64,000 nucleotides of DNA, taken from contig CAWBQT010000003.1 in assembly GCA_963790875.1 (NCBI GenBank), positions 1,612,001 to 1,676,000 on the forward strand, in the 5' to 3' direction. Both the position numbers and the translations under genes were made by a program. Within the stretch, counting starts at the first letter, position 1, and each line of letters begins with the position of its first letter. The notes under the pieces are model-generated. The model ran no database searches. It was not told the origin of the DNA and was given only the letters and a program-made list of their open reading frames with translations. Positions 52,084 to 61,218 of the stretch are shown here, piece after piece. Source of the stretch: AP-15 sp963790875 (GTDB lineage Bacteria > Pseudomonadota > Alphaproteobacteria > ATCC43930 > CGMCC-115725).

Positions 52084-52449
52084 ATGCGGGGCGGTCCCAG
52101 GTTGCTTTTGGCGTTGCTGGTGGCGGTGCTGCTCGCGGCCGGCCCGATCCGCCCGGCCGCCGCCGCACCTTCGGGCAATCCGGCGTCCGACGCCCTCCTG
52201 GCGATGCCCGAGCAGCAGCGCATCGAACTCCTCGGACAAAGCGTCCGCCACAACTGCGTCGGAACCCGGGCTTTTCTGATGGGCGTGACCGCCTCCGGTC
52301 GGGCGCGGGGCTACGCCTATTGGAGCGTCGCCTGCACCAACGGCAAGAGCTATGTGATCCAGATCGCGCCGGACAAAAAAGGCAGCGCGATCGTCGAGGA
52401 TTGTCGGGTCCTGCAAGGCACCGGCCGGGAATGCTTCCAGCCGTTCTGA
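52084..52449 (+). CDS. secreted hypothetical protein
   Basis: The 121-residue product has a clear signal peptide (LLLALLVAVLLAAGPIRPAA, cleavage near AAAAP) and a small mature domain with four cysteines (HNCVGTRAF, YWSVACTNGKSYVIQ, VEDCRVLQG and ECFQPF). The pattern fits a disulfide-bonded periplasmic protein. A purine-rich GGGGGAG lies just upstream of the ATG. The family is not recognised. A lipoprotein gene converges on it 11 bases away. Confidence 0.7.
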   Translation: MRGGPRLLLALLVAVLLAAGPIRPAAAAPSGNPASDALLAMPEQQRIELLGQSVRHNCVGTRAFLMGVTASGRARGYAYWSVACTNGKSYVIQIAPDKKGSAIVEDCRVLQGTGRECFQPF

Positions 52450-52460
52450 GCCGGCGCCGC

Positions 52461-52661
52461 CTACCAGCGCAACGGCTGACGGCAGACCGAATACCACAGC
52501 CCGAGATTCTGCTCGCGCCAGTGCGGGTCGTTGCAGTTCTTCTCGACCATCGCCGCCAATTCGGTGGCGCTCGGCGGCGCCACCGGTTTGTCGTCGGAAC
52601 ATGCCGTCAGCAAGCACAGCGGCAGGCCAACGGCGGCGAGGATCAGGATCACCGATTTCAC
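52461..52661 (-). CDS. small lipoprotein
   Basis: A 66-residue product from GTG 52661 with GGAGG seven bases upstream. It has a hydrophobic signal and the lipobox LTAC (SVILILAAVGLPLCLLTACS), then a short domain with MVEKNCNDPHWREQNLGLWY and SVCRQPLRW. It resembles small entry-exclusion-type lipoproteins of unknown function, but that is only an impression. Confidence 0.65.
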   Translation of the reverse strand: MKSVILILAAVGLPLCLLTACSDDKPVAPPSATELAAMVEKNCNDPHWREQNLGLWYSVCRQPLRW

Positions 52662-52874
52662 CGGCACGCCTCCATGCGTCGAGACCGGATCAGCCGCCAT
52701 ACGCTCGCCGGGGCGGCATCGTGAAGCTTCGGGTTGCGGTACGGCAATTTCATGGCAGCCCGGAACCGCCGCCGCTATCGGCCGCCGGCGTTTGCGGCGG
52801 CGCCGGTGTCGCGACCCGGCAGCCGATGCTAGAGTGGGAGTTTCGCAGCCGGCTGGACGGCGGAGTTTGGCCTG

Positions 52875-54077
52875 ATGAAAAGCGACGGCAAGCCGCGGCA
52901 TTACCGCAAGGATACGCTTGTGACCCATCTCGGGCGCCATCCCGAGGCGCAGATGGGCGCGGTCAACCCGCCCGTTTATCACGCCTCGACGATCCTGTCG
53001 GCGAACATGGCCGAATGGGAGGCGCGGCGCGACCCGGCGAAGCGTTTCGACATCGTCCGCTACGGCCTGCTCGGCACGCCGACCACCTTCGCGCTGGAAG
53101 AGGCGTTGGCGGCGATCGAAGGCGGCTACCGCGCGATGTTGATGTCGTCCGGCCTGGCCGCGATCACCGCACCGTTGCAGGCCTGCCTCAAATGCGGCGA
53201 CCATGTGCTGATGCCGGACTCGGCGTATGGGCCGGCGCGGAACTTCTGCGAAAAGGTCTTGACCCGCTGCGGCGTGGCAACGACCTATTACGACCCGCTG
53301 ATCGGTGAAGGCATCGCTCGGCTGATGCGCCCCAATACGCGCGTCGTCTATGTCGAATCGCCGGGCTCGCTGACCTTTGAGGTACAGGATGTGCCGGCGA
53401 TCGCCGCAACCGCGCATGCCGCAGGCGCCAAAGTCCTGATGGACAACACCTGGGCCTCGCCGTGGCTGTTTTCGTCCTTTGCCCATGGCGTAGACGTCTC
53501 GATTCACGCGGCGACCAAATACATCGTCGGCCACTCCGACGTGATGCTCGGCGCCGTCATCACCACCGAAGAGATGTACCTGCCGGTGCGCACGATGGCG
53601 GCCGATCTCGGCCATTGCGCGGCACCAGACGACGCGTTTTTCGCGTTGCGCGGCTTGCGGACCTTGAGCGTGCGCCTCGAACGGCACCAGCGGAACGCGC
53701 TCGCCGTCGCCCGCTGGCTGCAGACCCGGCCGGAGGTGGCGCGCGTCCTCTACCCGGCTCTGCCCGAGGATCCCGGCCACGCGTTGTGGCGGCGCGATTT
53801 TACCGGCGCCAGCGGGCTGTTCGCCGTTGTGCTGCGGGCCGCCCCGCAAAAGGCGGTCCATGCGCTGATCGACGCGCTCGACCTGTTCGGCATCGGGTCG
53901 AGCTGGGGCGGCTTTGAAAGCCTGATCCTGCCGACGAACCCGGCGCGGCTGCGCAGCGCGACGCGCTGGAAGCCGGAAGGCCCGACCCTCAGGCTGCATG
54001 TCGGGCTCGAGGACCCGCAGGATCTGATCGAGGATCTCGAACGCGGCTTCGCGGCGCTCAAGGCCGTCGCCGCCTGA
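52875..54077 (+). CDS. metC: cystathionine beta-lyase (Cys/Met metabolism PLP enzyme)
   Basis: The enzyme cleaves cystathionine to homocysteine, pyruvate and ammonia. The 400-residue product opens RKDTLVTHLGRHPEAQMGAV and has RYGLLGTPTTFALEEALAAI, SSGLAAITAPLQACLKCGDH, the Asp of LMDNTWASPW and the PLP lysine in SIHAATKYIVGHSDVMLGAV. The ending LRLHVGLEDPQDLIEDLERG is typical. It lies alone between the lipoprotein gene and purK. Related gamma-synthase activities cannot be excluded. Confidence 0.88.
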   Translation: MKSDGKPRHYRKDTLVTHLGRHPEAQMGAVNPPVYHASTILSANMAEWEARRDPAKRFDIVRYGLLGTPTTFALEEALAAIEGGYRAMLMSSGLAAITAPLQACLKCGDHVLMPDSAYGPARNFCEKVLTRCGVATTYYDPLIGEGIARLMRPNTRVVYVESPGSLTFEVQDVPAIAATAHAAGAKVLMDNTWASPWLFSSFAHGVDVSIHAATKYIVGHSDVMLGAVITTEEMYLPVRTMAADLGHCAAPDDAFFALRGLRTLSVRLERHQRNALAVARWLQTRPEVARVLYPALPEDPGHALWRRDFTGASGLFAVVLRAAPQKAVHALIDALDLFGIGSSWGGFESLILPTNPARLRSATRWKPEGPTLRLHVGLEDPQDLIEDLERGFAALKAVAA

Positions 54078-54215
54078 CTGCTGGGCATTTCTATCGCCGA
54101 GGGACGCAGGGCCTCGCGGAAGGACGCGAAGGAGGCGACGTTGGGTAAAGCTCTGCGATTTTACGACGCTGCCTTCACGGACGAACCGCTGCGGTAAGTT
54201 TGCCGTCGGCGCCGC

Positions 54216-55295
54216 TCAGCGATGCGGCAGGAGCCGGGTGACGTGTCCCATCTTGCGGCCGGGCCGCGCCCCGCGCTTGCCGTAGAGGTGCAATTTGGCG
54301 AACGGCTCGGCGAGCGCCTCGCGCCAATTTTCGACCTCCTCGCCGAGCAGGTTCTGCATCACCGCGTCGGAATGATGTGCGACCGAGCCGAGCGGCAGGC
54401 CGCACAACGCGCGCACCAGCTGCTCGAACTGACTGGTGACGCAAGCATCGATCGTCCAGTGTCCGGAGTTATGCGGCCGTGGCGCCAACTCGTTGACGAG
54501 AATCTCGCCGCTCCGGGTCAGGAACATCTCGACCGCGAGGACGCCGACGAGATCGAGCCGCTCGGCGATGTCGCAGGCGATCGTCATGGCCCGCACCGCC
54601 GTCTCCGCGGCGATCCGCGCCGGCGCGATCGTCGTGCCGAGCACGTGGTTCTTGTGCCGATTCTCGACCGGCGGATAGGCCGCGCTCAGCCCGTCGCCGC
54701 CGCGCGCGAGGACGACCGAGATTTCGCAAGCGAAATCGACAAAGACTTCGAGAATTCCGAGTTCCCCGCCGACCCCTCGCCACGCTTCGTCGAGCCGGCT
54801 CTGCGGGCCCAACGTGACCTGTCCTTTGCCGTCATAGCCGAAGCGCACGCATTTCAGTACCGCCGGCCCGCCGAAATCCCGCATCGCCTGCCGCAGCGAC
54901 GCGAGATCGGCGATTTCGCGGTAGGCGGTCGTGGCGACGCCGATCGAACGCAGGAAATCCTTTTCGCGCAATCGGTCCTGGGTGATCTCGAGAATTTCCG
55001 GGCGCGGCAGCACCGGCGTCCTCGCCGCCACGCTGTGCGCCGCTGCCGCCGGGATGTTCTCGAACTCGAAGGTGGCGACATCGACGGTGCCGGCGAAATG
55101 CGCGAGCGCCGCGCCGTCGGTGAACGGCGCTACGGTCGCGGCATCGCAGACCTGCGCCGCCGGGCAGTCGGGTTCGCTCGCGAAAACATGGCAGCGATAG
55201 CCGAGCCGGGCAGCGGCAAGCGCCGTCATCCGGCCGAGCTGACCACCGCCCAGGATGCCGATGCGGGCACCAGGGGGAAGCAATCCGGGCGACAT
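54216..55295 (-). CDS. purK: N5-carboxyaminoimidazole ribonucleotide synthase PurK
   Basis: PurK makes N5-CAIR from AIR, bicarbonate and ATP in purine synthesis. The ATP-grasp protein of 359 residues shows IGILGGGQLGRMTALAAARL, PRPEILEITQDRLREKDFLR, LKCVRFGYDGKGQVTLGPQS and NELAPRPHNSGHWTIDACVT. ATG 55295 shares one base with the purE stop, so the two are translated together. Confidence 0.96.
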   Translation of the reverse strand: MSPGLLPPGARIGILGGGQLGRMTALAAARLGYRCHVFASEPDCPAAQVCDAATVAPFTDGAALAHFAGTVDVATFEFENIPAAAAHSVAARTPVLPRPEILEITQDRLREKDFLRSIGVATTAYREIADLASLRQAMRDFGGPAVLKCVRFGYDGKGQVTLGPQSRLDEAWRGVGGELGILEVFVDFACEISVVLARGGDGLSAAYPPVENRHKNHVLGTTIAPARIAAETAVRAMTIACDIAERLDLVGVLAVEMFLTRSGEILVNELAPRPHNSGHWTIDACVTSQFEQLVRALCGLPLGSVAHHSDAVMQNLLGEEVENWREALAEPFAKLHLYGKRGARPGRKMGHVTRLLPHR

Positions 55296-55798
55296 CAGGG
55301 CTCGGTCGGATGCTCGGCCACGGCTGCGGTCTGGCTGCGCCGCCAGCCGTCGATGGAGGCGGCCGCGGCGGCATCGGACAGGCCGAGGATTGCCGCGGCG
55401 AACAGCGCCGCATTGACGGCGCCGGCTTCGCCGATCGCAAAGGTCGCGACCGGGACGCCGGCCGGCATCTGCACGATCGACAAGAGGCTGTCGACGCCTT
55501 TCAGCACGCGGCTCTCGATCGGTACGCCGAGCACCGGGAGCGGGGTCAATGCCGCGATCATGCCGGGCAGGTGCGCGGCCCCGCCGGCGCCGGCGATCAC
55601 GACGCGCAGACCGCGCCCGCGCGCCGTCCGGGCGTATTCGAAGAGTTGCTCCGGCGTCCGGTGAGCCGAGACGATGCGGGCCTCGCAACCGATCCCGAGG
55701 CGATCGAGAGTGGCGGCGGCGTGCTGCATCGTCCGCCAATCGGATTGGCTCCCCATGACGATGCCGACATTCCCCGGCGTCGCGCCGGCCACAGTCAT
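55295..55798 (-). CDS. purE: N5-carboxyaminoimidazole ribonucleotide mutase PurE
   Basis: PurE converts N5-CAIR to CAIR. The 167-residue protein has VGIVMGSQSDWRTMQHAAAT, EARIVSAHRTPEQLFEYART, VVIAGAGGAAHLPGMIAALT and LPVLGVPIESRVLKGVDSLL, the class I PurE signatures. ATG 55798 has AAGGA six bases upstream; a tandem ATG at 55801 is possible. It is directly followed by purK. Confidence 0.96.
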   Translation of the reverse strand: MTVAGATPGNVGIVMGSQSDWRTMQHAAATLDRLGIGCEARIVSAHRTPEQLFEYARTARGRGLRVVIAGAGGAAHLPGMIAALTPLPVLGVPIESRVLKGVDSLLSIVQMPAGVPVATFAIGEAGAVNAALFAAAILGLSDAAAAASIDGWRRSQTAAVAEHPTEP

Positions 55799-55899
55799 CA
55801 TCTTTCCTTTGCCGCGATGCTTGCGACCCGTGGGATTATAGAAAAGGCTTCCACGCGGACAAGCTCCCACCTGTTGCCGGGCGCGACCCGGGCCGCCGT

Positions 55900-56103
55900 T
55901 CAGGCGATGATGTCGGGCAGAAGCTCGCTTTCGATCTTGGAGATCTGGTCTTTGAGCAGCAGCTTGCGTTTCTTGAGGCGCTGCAGCCGCAGCTGGTCGA
56001 ACGGCGCGTGCTCGGCGACCCGCGCAATCACCTCGTCGAGGTCGCGATGCTCGGTCTTGAGCGCGGCAAGCTTTGCCCGCAGGGCTTCCACACCTGGGTC
56101 CAT
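55900..56103 (-). CDS. YdcH-family (DUF465) small protein
   Basis: A 67-residue helical-hairpin protein with LRAKLAALKTEHRDLDEVIA, then DQLRLQRLKKRKLLLKDQIS and a short tail. This matches the DUF465/YdcH family, whose role is unknown. It lies upstream of purE on the same strand. A second family member is encoded at 57438-57605. Confidence 0.85.
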   Translation of the reverse strand: MDPGVEALRAKLAALKTEHRDLDEVIARVAEHAPFDQLRLQRLKKRKLLLKDQISKIESELLPDIIA

Positions 56104-56176
56104 GACCGGTGCCCCGAGGTTTCCTCCTCCTTATAACATCTCGGCCGCGGCCGTCATATGTCGAAGCTGAACGGCG

Positions 56177-56695
56177 ATGGCTGAAACCGCGGGCGCGCCT
56201 GCGGCAGGCGAGGCGTTTTGGCGATTTTCGCTGGCCTTCTATGCGCTCCCTCGCGTCGCCGACGCGCTGATCGCGCTGCAGGACAATGCCGGCTTCGACG
56301 TCAACCTGATCCTCTACGGCCTGTGGCTTGGACATTGCGGACGCGGTCGGCTCGACGGCGGGAAGCTCGCCGACGCCGAACGCGCGATCGATAGCCTGCG
56401 GAGCGGGGTCGTCGCACCGTTGCGGCAATTGCGCCGCACGCTCAAACCGTCGCTCGAAGCCGACATTCGGAGCCTGCGCGAGGCGATCGGCGCGCTGGAA
56501 TTGGCGGCGGAAAGAGCGGTGCAAGCGCGCCTCGCGGCCGGCGCCGGCGCGGCTCGCTCGGATGTCGCCGCCCCCGAACGTTTTGCCGACGCTGAGGCCA
56601 ATCTGGCGCTCTGTCTCGGGGCGGACACCGCGCAACGGGCAGAAGCAACGGTCTTGCGCCGGGCGCTCGCGGTGTTTTCCGCGGCGCCAGACTGA
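56177..56695 (+). CDS. TIGR02444-family hypothetical protein
   Basis: The product has FWRFSLAFYALPRVADALIA and LQDNAGFDVNLILYGLWLGH, the signature of the TIGR02444/DUF2390 family, and helices throughout its 172 residues. The family has no known function. It lies between a DUF465 gene and ubiX, converging on ubiX with a 14-base gap. Confidence 0.82.
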   Translation: MAETAGAPAAGEAFWRFSLAFYALPRVADALIALQDNAGFDVNLILYGLWLGHCGRGRLDGGKLADAERAIDSLRSGVVAPLRQLRRTLKPSLEADIRSLREAIGALELAAERAVQARLAAGAGAARSDVAAPERFADAEANLALCLGADTAQRAEATVLRRALAVFSAAPD

Positions 56696-56709
56696 ACGGA
56701 ACCGCACGC

Positions 56710-57309
56710 TCATGCTTCGCCGGCTGGCGGCTCGGCGGGCTCGCCCCAGCGCTTCACGGTGCCGCTGTCGAGACTGAAGAGATCGAGGATGCGGCCGAGC
56801 GTCTGATCGATCATTTCGGCAATCGTCGCGGGTCTCGCATAGAACGCCGGCACCGGCGGCGCGATCACGGCCCCGATTTCGGAAAGCGCCGTCATCGTCC
56901 GCAGATGGCCGGTGTGGAGCGGGGTTTCGCGCACCAGCAGCACGAGCCGCCGCCGCTCCTTCAGGGTCACGTCGGCGGCCCGCGTCAACAGGGTCGTCGT
57001 CACGCCGCTGGCGATCTCGGCCATGCTGCGGATCGAGCAGGGCGCCACCACCATGCCGCTTGTCCTGAACGAACCCGAGGAGATCGGCGCCGCGATATCG
57101 CCGATCGCGTGGACGACGTCGGCGAGCGCGCGGACTGCTGCGGGCTTCCAGCCGGTTTCGAGCGCCAGCGTGACCTCGGCCGACCGGCTCATCACGAGAT
57201 GCGTTTCGACCGTCACCGGGCGCAGCAATTCGAGTAGGCGCACGCCGTAAACCGCGCCCGACGCGCCGCTGATGCCGACGATCAGCCGGGGTATTGCCGC
57301 TGCCTGCAC
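56710..57309 (-). CDS. ubiX: flavin prenyltransferase UbiX
   Basis: UbiX prenylates FMN to give the cofactor used by UbiD decarboxylases in ubiquinone synthesis. The 199-residue product has RLIVGISGASGAVYGVRLLE, VVAPCSIRSMAEIASGVTTT, LTRAADVTLKERRRLVLLVR and ETPLHTGHLRTMTALSEIGA, which are the flavin- and prenyl-phosphate-binding motifs. No ubiD is visible nearby. Confidence 0.95.
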   Translation of the reverse strand: MQAAAIPRLIVGISGASGAVYGVRLLELLRPVTVETHLVMSRSAEVTLALETGWKPAAVRALADVVHAIGDIAAPISSGSFRTSGMVVAPCSIRSMAEIASGVTTTLLTRAADVTLKERRRLVLLVRETPLHTGHLRTMTALSEIGAVIAPPVPAFYARPATIAEMIDQTLGRILDLFSLDSGTVKRWGEPAEPPAGEA

Positions 57310-57437
57310 GATGCCGCCCCCCTGTGAAAGTCGCCGCGGCGACTTATTTTCGTCACACGCGCCGGCAGAGTTCGGCCGGGTCGATGCGGCCGGCGTACAG
57401 CATCGCCCGCTATCATCGTCCAGAGGAGGGATCGCGC

Positions 57438-57605
57438 ATGTCGCCTGAGGATCGGATCGAGGCGCTGCGGCAGCAGCACGCGTCGCTCGAACGCGCCATC
57501 GATGAAGAGAACAGCCATCCGTTTCCGAACCAGGAGGCGATTTCCGATCTGAAGCGGCAGAAACTTCGCATCAAGGACGAGCTCTTCCAACTGGAGCGCC
57601 ATTAG
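57438..57605 (+). CDS. YdcH-family (DUF465) small protein, second copy
   Basis: A 55-residue product, MSPEDRIEALRQQHASLERA with SDLKRQKLRIKDELFQLERH, of the same helical-hairpin family as the gene at 55900. GAGGAGGG lies eight bases before ATG 57438. The frame extending upstream to 57294 is not family-like. Confidence 0.82.
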   Translation: MSPEDRIEALRQQHASLERAIDEENSHPFPNQEAISDLKRQKLRIKDELFQLERH

Positions 57606-57789
57606 CCCCGCTTCCCACTCGAGCCGCGCCGGTCGCGACCGCGAGGGCGGGTGCCGAGACAGGCTCCCGCCCTTTGCTTTTGCGCCCGCGCGGCAGCCGA
57701 TCGCGAACGATCCTTGACGCTCGTCCGGCAGAAAGCCTACACAGCGAAGTCAGCGCTTTGCAACGCGAATGCATTGAAGGAGATGTAGA

Positions 57790-58266
57790 ATGGCGCGCAT
57801 CCGGCATATCGCCCTGGCGACCGACGATCCGGCGAAGACGGCGGAATTCTACAAGCAGCATTTCGGCCTCACCGAGCTCTATCGCCGGCCCGGCGACACC
57901 GGCGAGAAAGGCGTTTGGCTTAGTGACGGTTACATCTACTTTGCCATTCTCAAATATGGTGAGCCCGGAGTGCCGAAGCTCGGTCCGGGGCAGAGCTCCG
58001 ATATCCGCGGCATTCACCACATCGGCTTTTATGTAGACGACGAGGAGGCGACGGCCCGGGGCTTGCGGGAGGCGAATTACCCGCCGGTCCCGATGGAACG
58101 GCCGAGCCGGGCCGAGGCGACCCCGATGGGCGATGCGCAAAACCTGAAGTATCTCGGCCCTGACGAGGTCCAGATCGACATCCGCAGCCGCGGCTGGAAC
58201 GAAGCCATCAGCTTCGCGATGCAGCGCTACGAACTGACCCCGGCCCGCGAAGAAGAGACCGTATAG
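57790..58266 (+). CDS. VOC-family (glyoxalase/dioxygenase fold) protein
   Basis: A 158-residue single-domain protein with two beta-alpha-beta-beta-beta units: IRHIALATDDPAKTAEFYKQ at the start, and IRGIHHIGFYVDDEEATARG in the second half, each offering a metal-binding His. The C-terminal LKYLGPDEVQIDIRSRGWNE supplies another acidic ligand. GGAG lies about ten bases upstream. The substrate is unknown. Confidence 0.85.
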   Translation: MARIRHIALATDDPAKTAEFYKQHFGLTELYRRPGDTGEKGVWLSDGYIYFAILKYGEPGVPKLGPGQSSDIRGIHHIGFYVDDEEATARGLREANYPPVPMERPSRAEATPMGDAQNLKYLGPDEVQIDIRSRGWNEAISFAMQRYELTPAREEETV

Positions 58267-58300
58267 GCACGAATCCAGGTCCGCCGCGACGATCGCTTAG

Positions 58301-58375
58301 GCCCCTCACCCCGACCCTCCGCCCGCAAGCGGGGCGATGGAGGGACCCGCGCCAAAAGGCGGGAGGGTGAGGGGC
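58301..58375. repeat. GC-rich palindromic intergenic element
   Basis: GCCCCTCACCCCGACCCTCC at the left is largely complementary to GGCGGGAGGGTGAGGGGC at the right, with an inner GCCCGC-AAGC-GGGGC hairpin. It lies between the VOC and DUF202 genes. Such long hairpins are common dispersed intergenic repeats; it may also terminate transcription. Confidence 0.7.
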
Positions 58376-58502
58376 AACGCAGACGCCGAAGGGCGAAGCG
58401 GCAGAGAGAAGACGCCCGTCGCGGCTCGACCGGGGAGATATCGGGGCGCGCGTGCGATACGTCGTATGGTCGTCGACCCCCCTCCTTCGAGGTCTGGGTC
58501 CG

Positions 58503-58889
58503 ATGATCGAGCGTTATAGCGACCACGCGGCGAACGAGCGCACGCTCCTCGCCTGGGTGCGCACGGCGATCGCCATCATGGCGTTCGGCTTTCTCGTGCA
58601 GAAATTCGACCTGTTCCTCAGGATTGCGGCGGCGTCGCTGGCCCCGCAGCCCCTGCCGGCGGGCGGTCAGTCGGTCGGCACCGGTGCCGGCCTGCTCCTC
58701 ATCGTACTCGGCGGCGCAACGATGGCGCTCGCCACGATCCGCTTCCGCCAGACGACGCGCGATATCGACGCCGCGGAGCGGCGTCCCGGCCCGGGGACGC
58801 GGCTCGACCTCGCGCTCGTCGCCTTGTTGCTGGCGCTCGGAACCATCCTCTTCGCCTATCTCGTGTTCACGGTAATCGACCGACCCTGA
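58503..58889 (+). CDS. YidH/DUF202-family membrane protein
   Basis: The 128-residue product begins at ATG 58503 and has the family motif NERTLLAWVRTAIAIMAFGF, followed by three membrane segments in total (GAGLLLIVLGGATMALATIR and LALVALLLALGTILFAYLVF). The family function is unknown. The frame starting at 58452 adds a non-family leader. Confidence 0.85.
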   Translation: MIERYSDHAANERTLLAWVRTAIAIMAFGFLVQKFDLFLRIAAASLAPQPLPAGGQSVGTGAGLLLIVLGGATMALATIRFRQTTRDIDAAERRPGPGTRLDLALVALLLALGTILFAYLVFTVIDRP

Positions 58890-58926
58890 TCGAGCCTGGC
58901 CGCAGCCGGATCACCCGGCGAGGCGC

Positions 58927-60306
58927 CTATTCCGCGGCGAGCTTTTGCGGCCGGACGCTCTTCTCGCGCATCGTGACGAATTCCTCGGCGGCGCTCGGAT
59001 GGATGCCGACGGTCTGGTCGAACTGCTTCTTCGTCGCGCCGCATTTCACCGCGACCGCGAGGCCCTGAATGATCTCCGGCGCGTCCTGCCCGAGCATGTG
59101 GCAACCCAGCACCCGGTCTGTCTCGGCATCGACGACGAGCTTCATGAAGGCGCGCTCCTCGCGGCCCGACAAGGTGTTCTTCATCGGCTTGAAGCGGGCG
59201 CAATAAACGTCGATGTCGCGGTAGGCCCGGCGCGCCGCTTCCTCGGTCAGCCCGACGGTGCCGATCGGCGGCTGGCTGAACACCGCCGTCGGCACGTCCA
59301 GGTGGTCCATTTTCATCGGGTTGTTGTTGTAGAGCGTCTCGGCGATGGCGCGGCCTTCGGCGATCGCCACCGGGGTCAGGTTGAACCGGTCGGTCACGTC
59401 GCCGACGGCGTAGATGTTCGGCACGCTCGACCGCTGCCACTCGTCGACGACGACGGCGCCGTTCGCGTCGAGTTCGACGCCGGCTTCGGCGAGCCCGAGG
59501 CCGCGCGTATTGGGCCGGCGCCCGGTTGCATACATGACGAGATCGGCCGAGATCTCCTGGCCGATCGTGGTAAAGACGGAATAGCCTTCGTGCGTCGCCG
59601 CGACGATGCGCGCGACCTGGGTGCGCGTGCGGATCTCGACGCCGCGGTTGCGCATCTCCTGCGCCAGCATCACGCGCAGATCGTCATCGAAGCCGTAGAG
59701 CAGCTCCTCGCGCCGGATGATCTGGACGACCTCGCTGCCGAAACCGCTGAAGATGCCGGCGAATTCGACGGCGATATAGCCGCCGCCGACGATCACGATG
59801 CGGCGCGGCAGAGACGGCAGATCGAGCGCCTCGTTCGACGATATCACATGCTCGATGCCGGGAATGTCGGGCACCGTCGGATGTCCGCCGACCGCGACGA
59901 GGATCTTGTCGGCGGTATAGGCGCGGCCGCCGACCTCGACCGTGTGCGCATCGCAAATGACGCCGCGGCCGTCGATGATCTCGACGCCGCTGTTCTTCAG
60001 CATGTTGATGTAGATCTGCGACAGCCGGCCGATCTCCTGATCCTTGGCGGCGATCAGGCTCGGCCACTCGAATTTCGCCGGCGGCAGCGACCAGCCGAAG
60101 CCCGCGGCGTCGGCAAAGGCATCGGCGAATTGCGCGCCGTAGACGAGGAGCTTCTTCGGCACGCAACCGCGCAACACGCAAGTGCCGCCGACCCGCAGCT
60201 CCTCGCAGATCGCAACCCGCGCGCCGTAGCCGGCGGCCCGGCGCGAGCTGGCGACGCCGCCGGACCCGGCGCCGATCGTGAACAAGTCGTAGTCATAGCG
60301 CGGCAT
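58927..60306 (-). CDS. gor: glutathione-disulfide reductase
   Basis: The enzyme reduces oxidised glutathione with NADPH. The 459-residue protein shows the FAD loop FTIGAGSGGVASSRRAAG, the redox-active pair in VGGTCVLRGCVPKKLLVYGA, the NADP-binding loop IVIVGGGYIAVEFAGIFSGF, the FAD-contact IYAVGDVTDRFNLTPVAIAE and the catalytic His-Glu in TVGIHPSAAEEFVTMREKSV. ATG 60306 follows the pattern of the family; the longer frame to 60507 is rejected. Length is normal for Gor. Confidence 0.94.
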   Translation of the reverse strand: MPRYDYDLFTIGAGSGGVASSRRAAGYGARVAICEELRVGGTCVLRGCVPKKLLVYGAQFADAFADAAGFGWSLPPAKFEWPSLIAAKDQEIGRLSQIYINMLKNSGVEIIDGRGVICDAHTVEVGGRAYTADKILVAVGGHPTVPDIPGIEHVISSNEALDLPSLPRRIVIVGGGYIAVEFAGIFSGFGSEVVQIIRREELLYGFDDDLRVMLAQEMRNRGVEIRTRTQVARIVAATHEGYSVFTTIGQEISADLVMYATGRRPNTRGLGLAEAGVELDANGAVVVDEWQRSSVPNIYAVGDVTDRFNLTPVAIAEGRAIAETLYNNNPMKMDHLDVPTAVFSQPPIGTVGLTEEAARRAYRDIDVYCARFKPMKNTLSGREERAFMKLVVDAETDRVLGCHMLGQDAPEIIQGLAVAVKCGATKKQFDQTVGIHPSAAEEFVTMREKSVRPQKLAAE

Positions 60307-60397
60307 CTCGGCCCAACTCCGTCGCATCGTTCGTGCCGTTGGTTGACACAACTCGGCCGCCGCCGCAAGTCGGCGGCAGCGCTCGGCATGAATCGCG

Positions 60398-60874
60398 CTA
60401 CCGCTTGCGAAACTTGTCGAGGGTGACGATCTCGGCGGCAGGTCGCGCCGGTTCCGGCTCCGATGCGGGAACTGGCGAGACCGGCGCCGGCAGCGGCGCC
60501 GGGACATCGGACGGCGTTGCCGATGTTTCGAATTTCAGCCCGAAATTGACGGCCGGATCGGCAAAGCTCGTCAGCGCCGCGAACGGGATCGCCAACCGTT
60601 CGGGCCGGCCGTGAAAGCTCAAGGTCACCGAGAACGCCTCCTCGCCGACTTCGAGCTCCCAGAACTGGTGTTGCAGCACGATCGTCATCTCGTCCGGGAA
60701 TTTCGCTGCCAGATGACCCGGCAGGCTGACGCCGGCGGCGCCGGTGCGAAAGCCCAGATAGAAATGATGCGTCCCAGGCAATCCGTCGCGGGCGACCCGA
60801 CGCAACGCCTCGCGCGCCACGCCGCGCAGTGCGGTTTCGACGAGCTTGTCGTAGCCTAAGAGGTCCTGGGCCAT
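60398..60874 (-). CDS. sspB: ClpXP adaptor SspB, alphaproteobacterial type
   Basis: SspB delivers ssrA-tagged proteins to ClpXP. The 158-residue product has LVETALRGVAREALRRVARD, the domain core TIVLQHQFWELEVGEEAFSV and FHGRPERLAIPFAALTSFAD, and a C-terminal Pro/Glu linker ending in a short basic-hydrophobic peptide (IVTLDKFRKR) that fits the ClpX-docking motif. The tmRNA gene whose tag it would recognise lies directly upstream on the same strand. Confidence 0.92.
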   Translation of the reverse strand: MAQDLLGYDKLVETALRGVAREALRRVARDGLPGTHHFYLGFRTGAAGVSLPGHLAAKFPDEMTIVLQHQFWELEVGEEAFSVTLSFHGRPERLAIPFAALTSFADPAVNFGLKFETSATPSDVPAPLPAPVSPVPASEPEPARPAAEIVTLDKFRKR

Positions 60875-60899
60875 CTCGGCGGCTCACTGGTGAGGGTGG

Positions 60900-61212
60900 G
60901 CGTCGCTGGCGAGTGAGGGGCTTCTGTTGCCCGGTGCCCCTCGAACCGCGAATTGCTCTTGGCGGTTACCCCGCTAGGGGTTAGGCCGCGAGCGCCTCAG
61001 TTGCGAAGTTGTCGTTCGCAGCTAGATGATGACCCGATAACGGCGGTATCATGCCGGGCGACGGTTCTTGCCTTTACCACGCGCGTCGAACCTGTTTCGC
61101 CCCCAGGGATCGCCGAACCTGCTCGGCGGGGTTGGTGGAGGCGCCGGGTACCGCCCCCGGGTCCGCAACGCTTATTCCGCAATCCGTTTATCGCCATAGT
61201 CGGTCACCCGAC
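60900..61212 (-). ncRNA. ssrA: tmRNA, two-piece (permuted) form
   Basis: tmRNA rescues stalled ribosomes and adds a degradation tag. On the minus strand an acceptor piece ends GGCGCCTCCACCA at 61133. The coding piece begins GGGGGCG at 61104, which pairs exactly with CGCCTCC of the acceptor, and continues GAAACAGGTTCGACG. The tag frame at 61019-60981 reads ANDNFATEALAA then TAA. Pseudoknot-like hairpins follow (CCCCTAGCGGGG). The acceptor-before-coding order is the alphaproteobacterial arrangement. The exact ends, especially near 60900, are estimates. Confidence 0.93.
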
Positions 61213-61218
61213 CGGGGA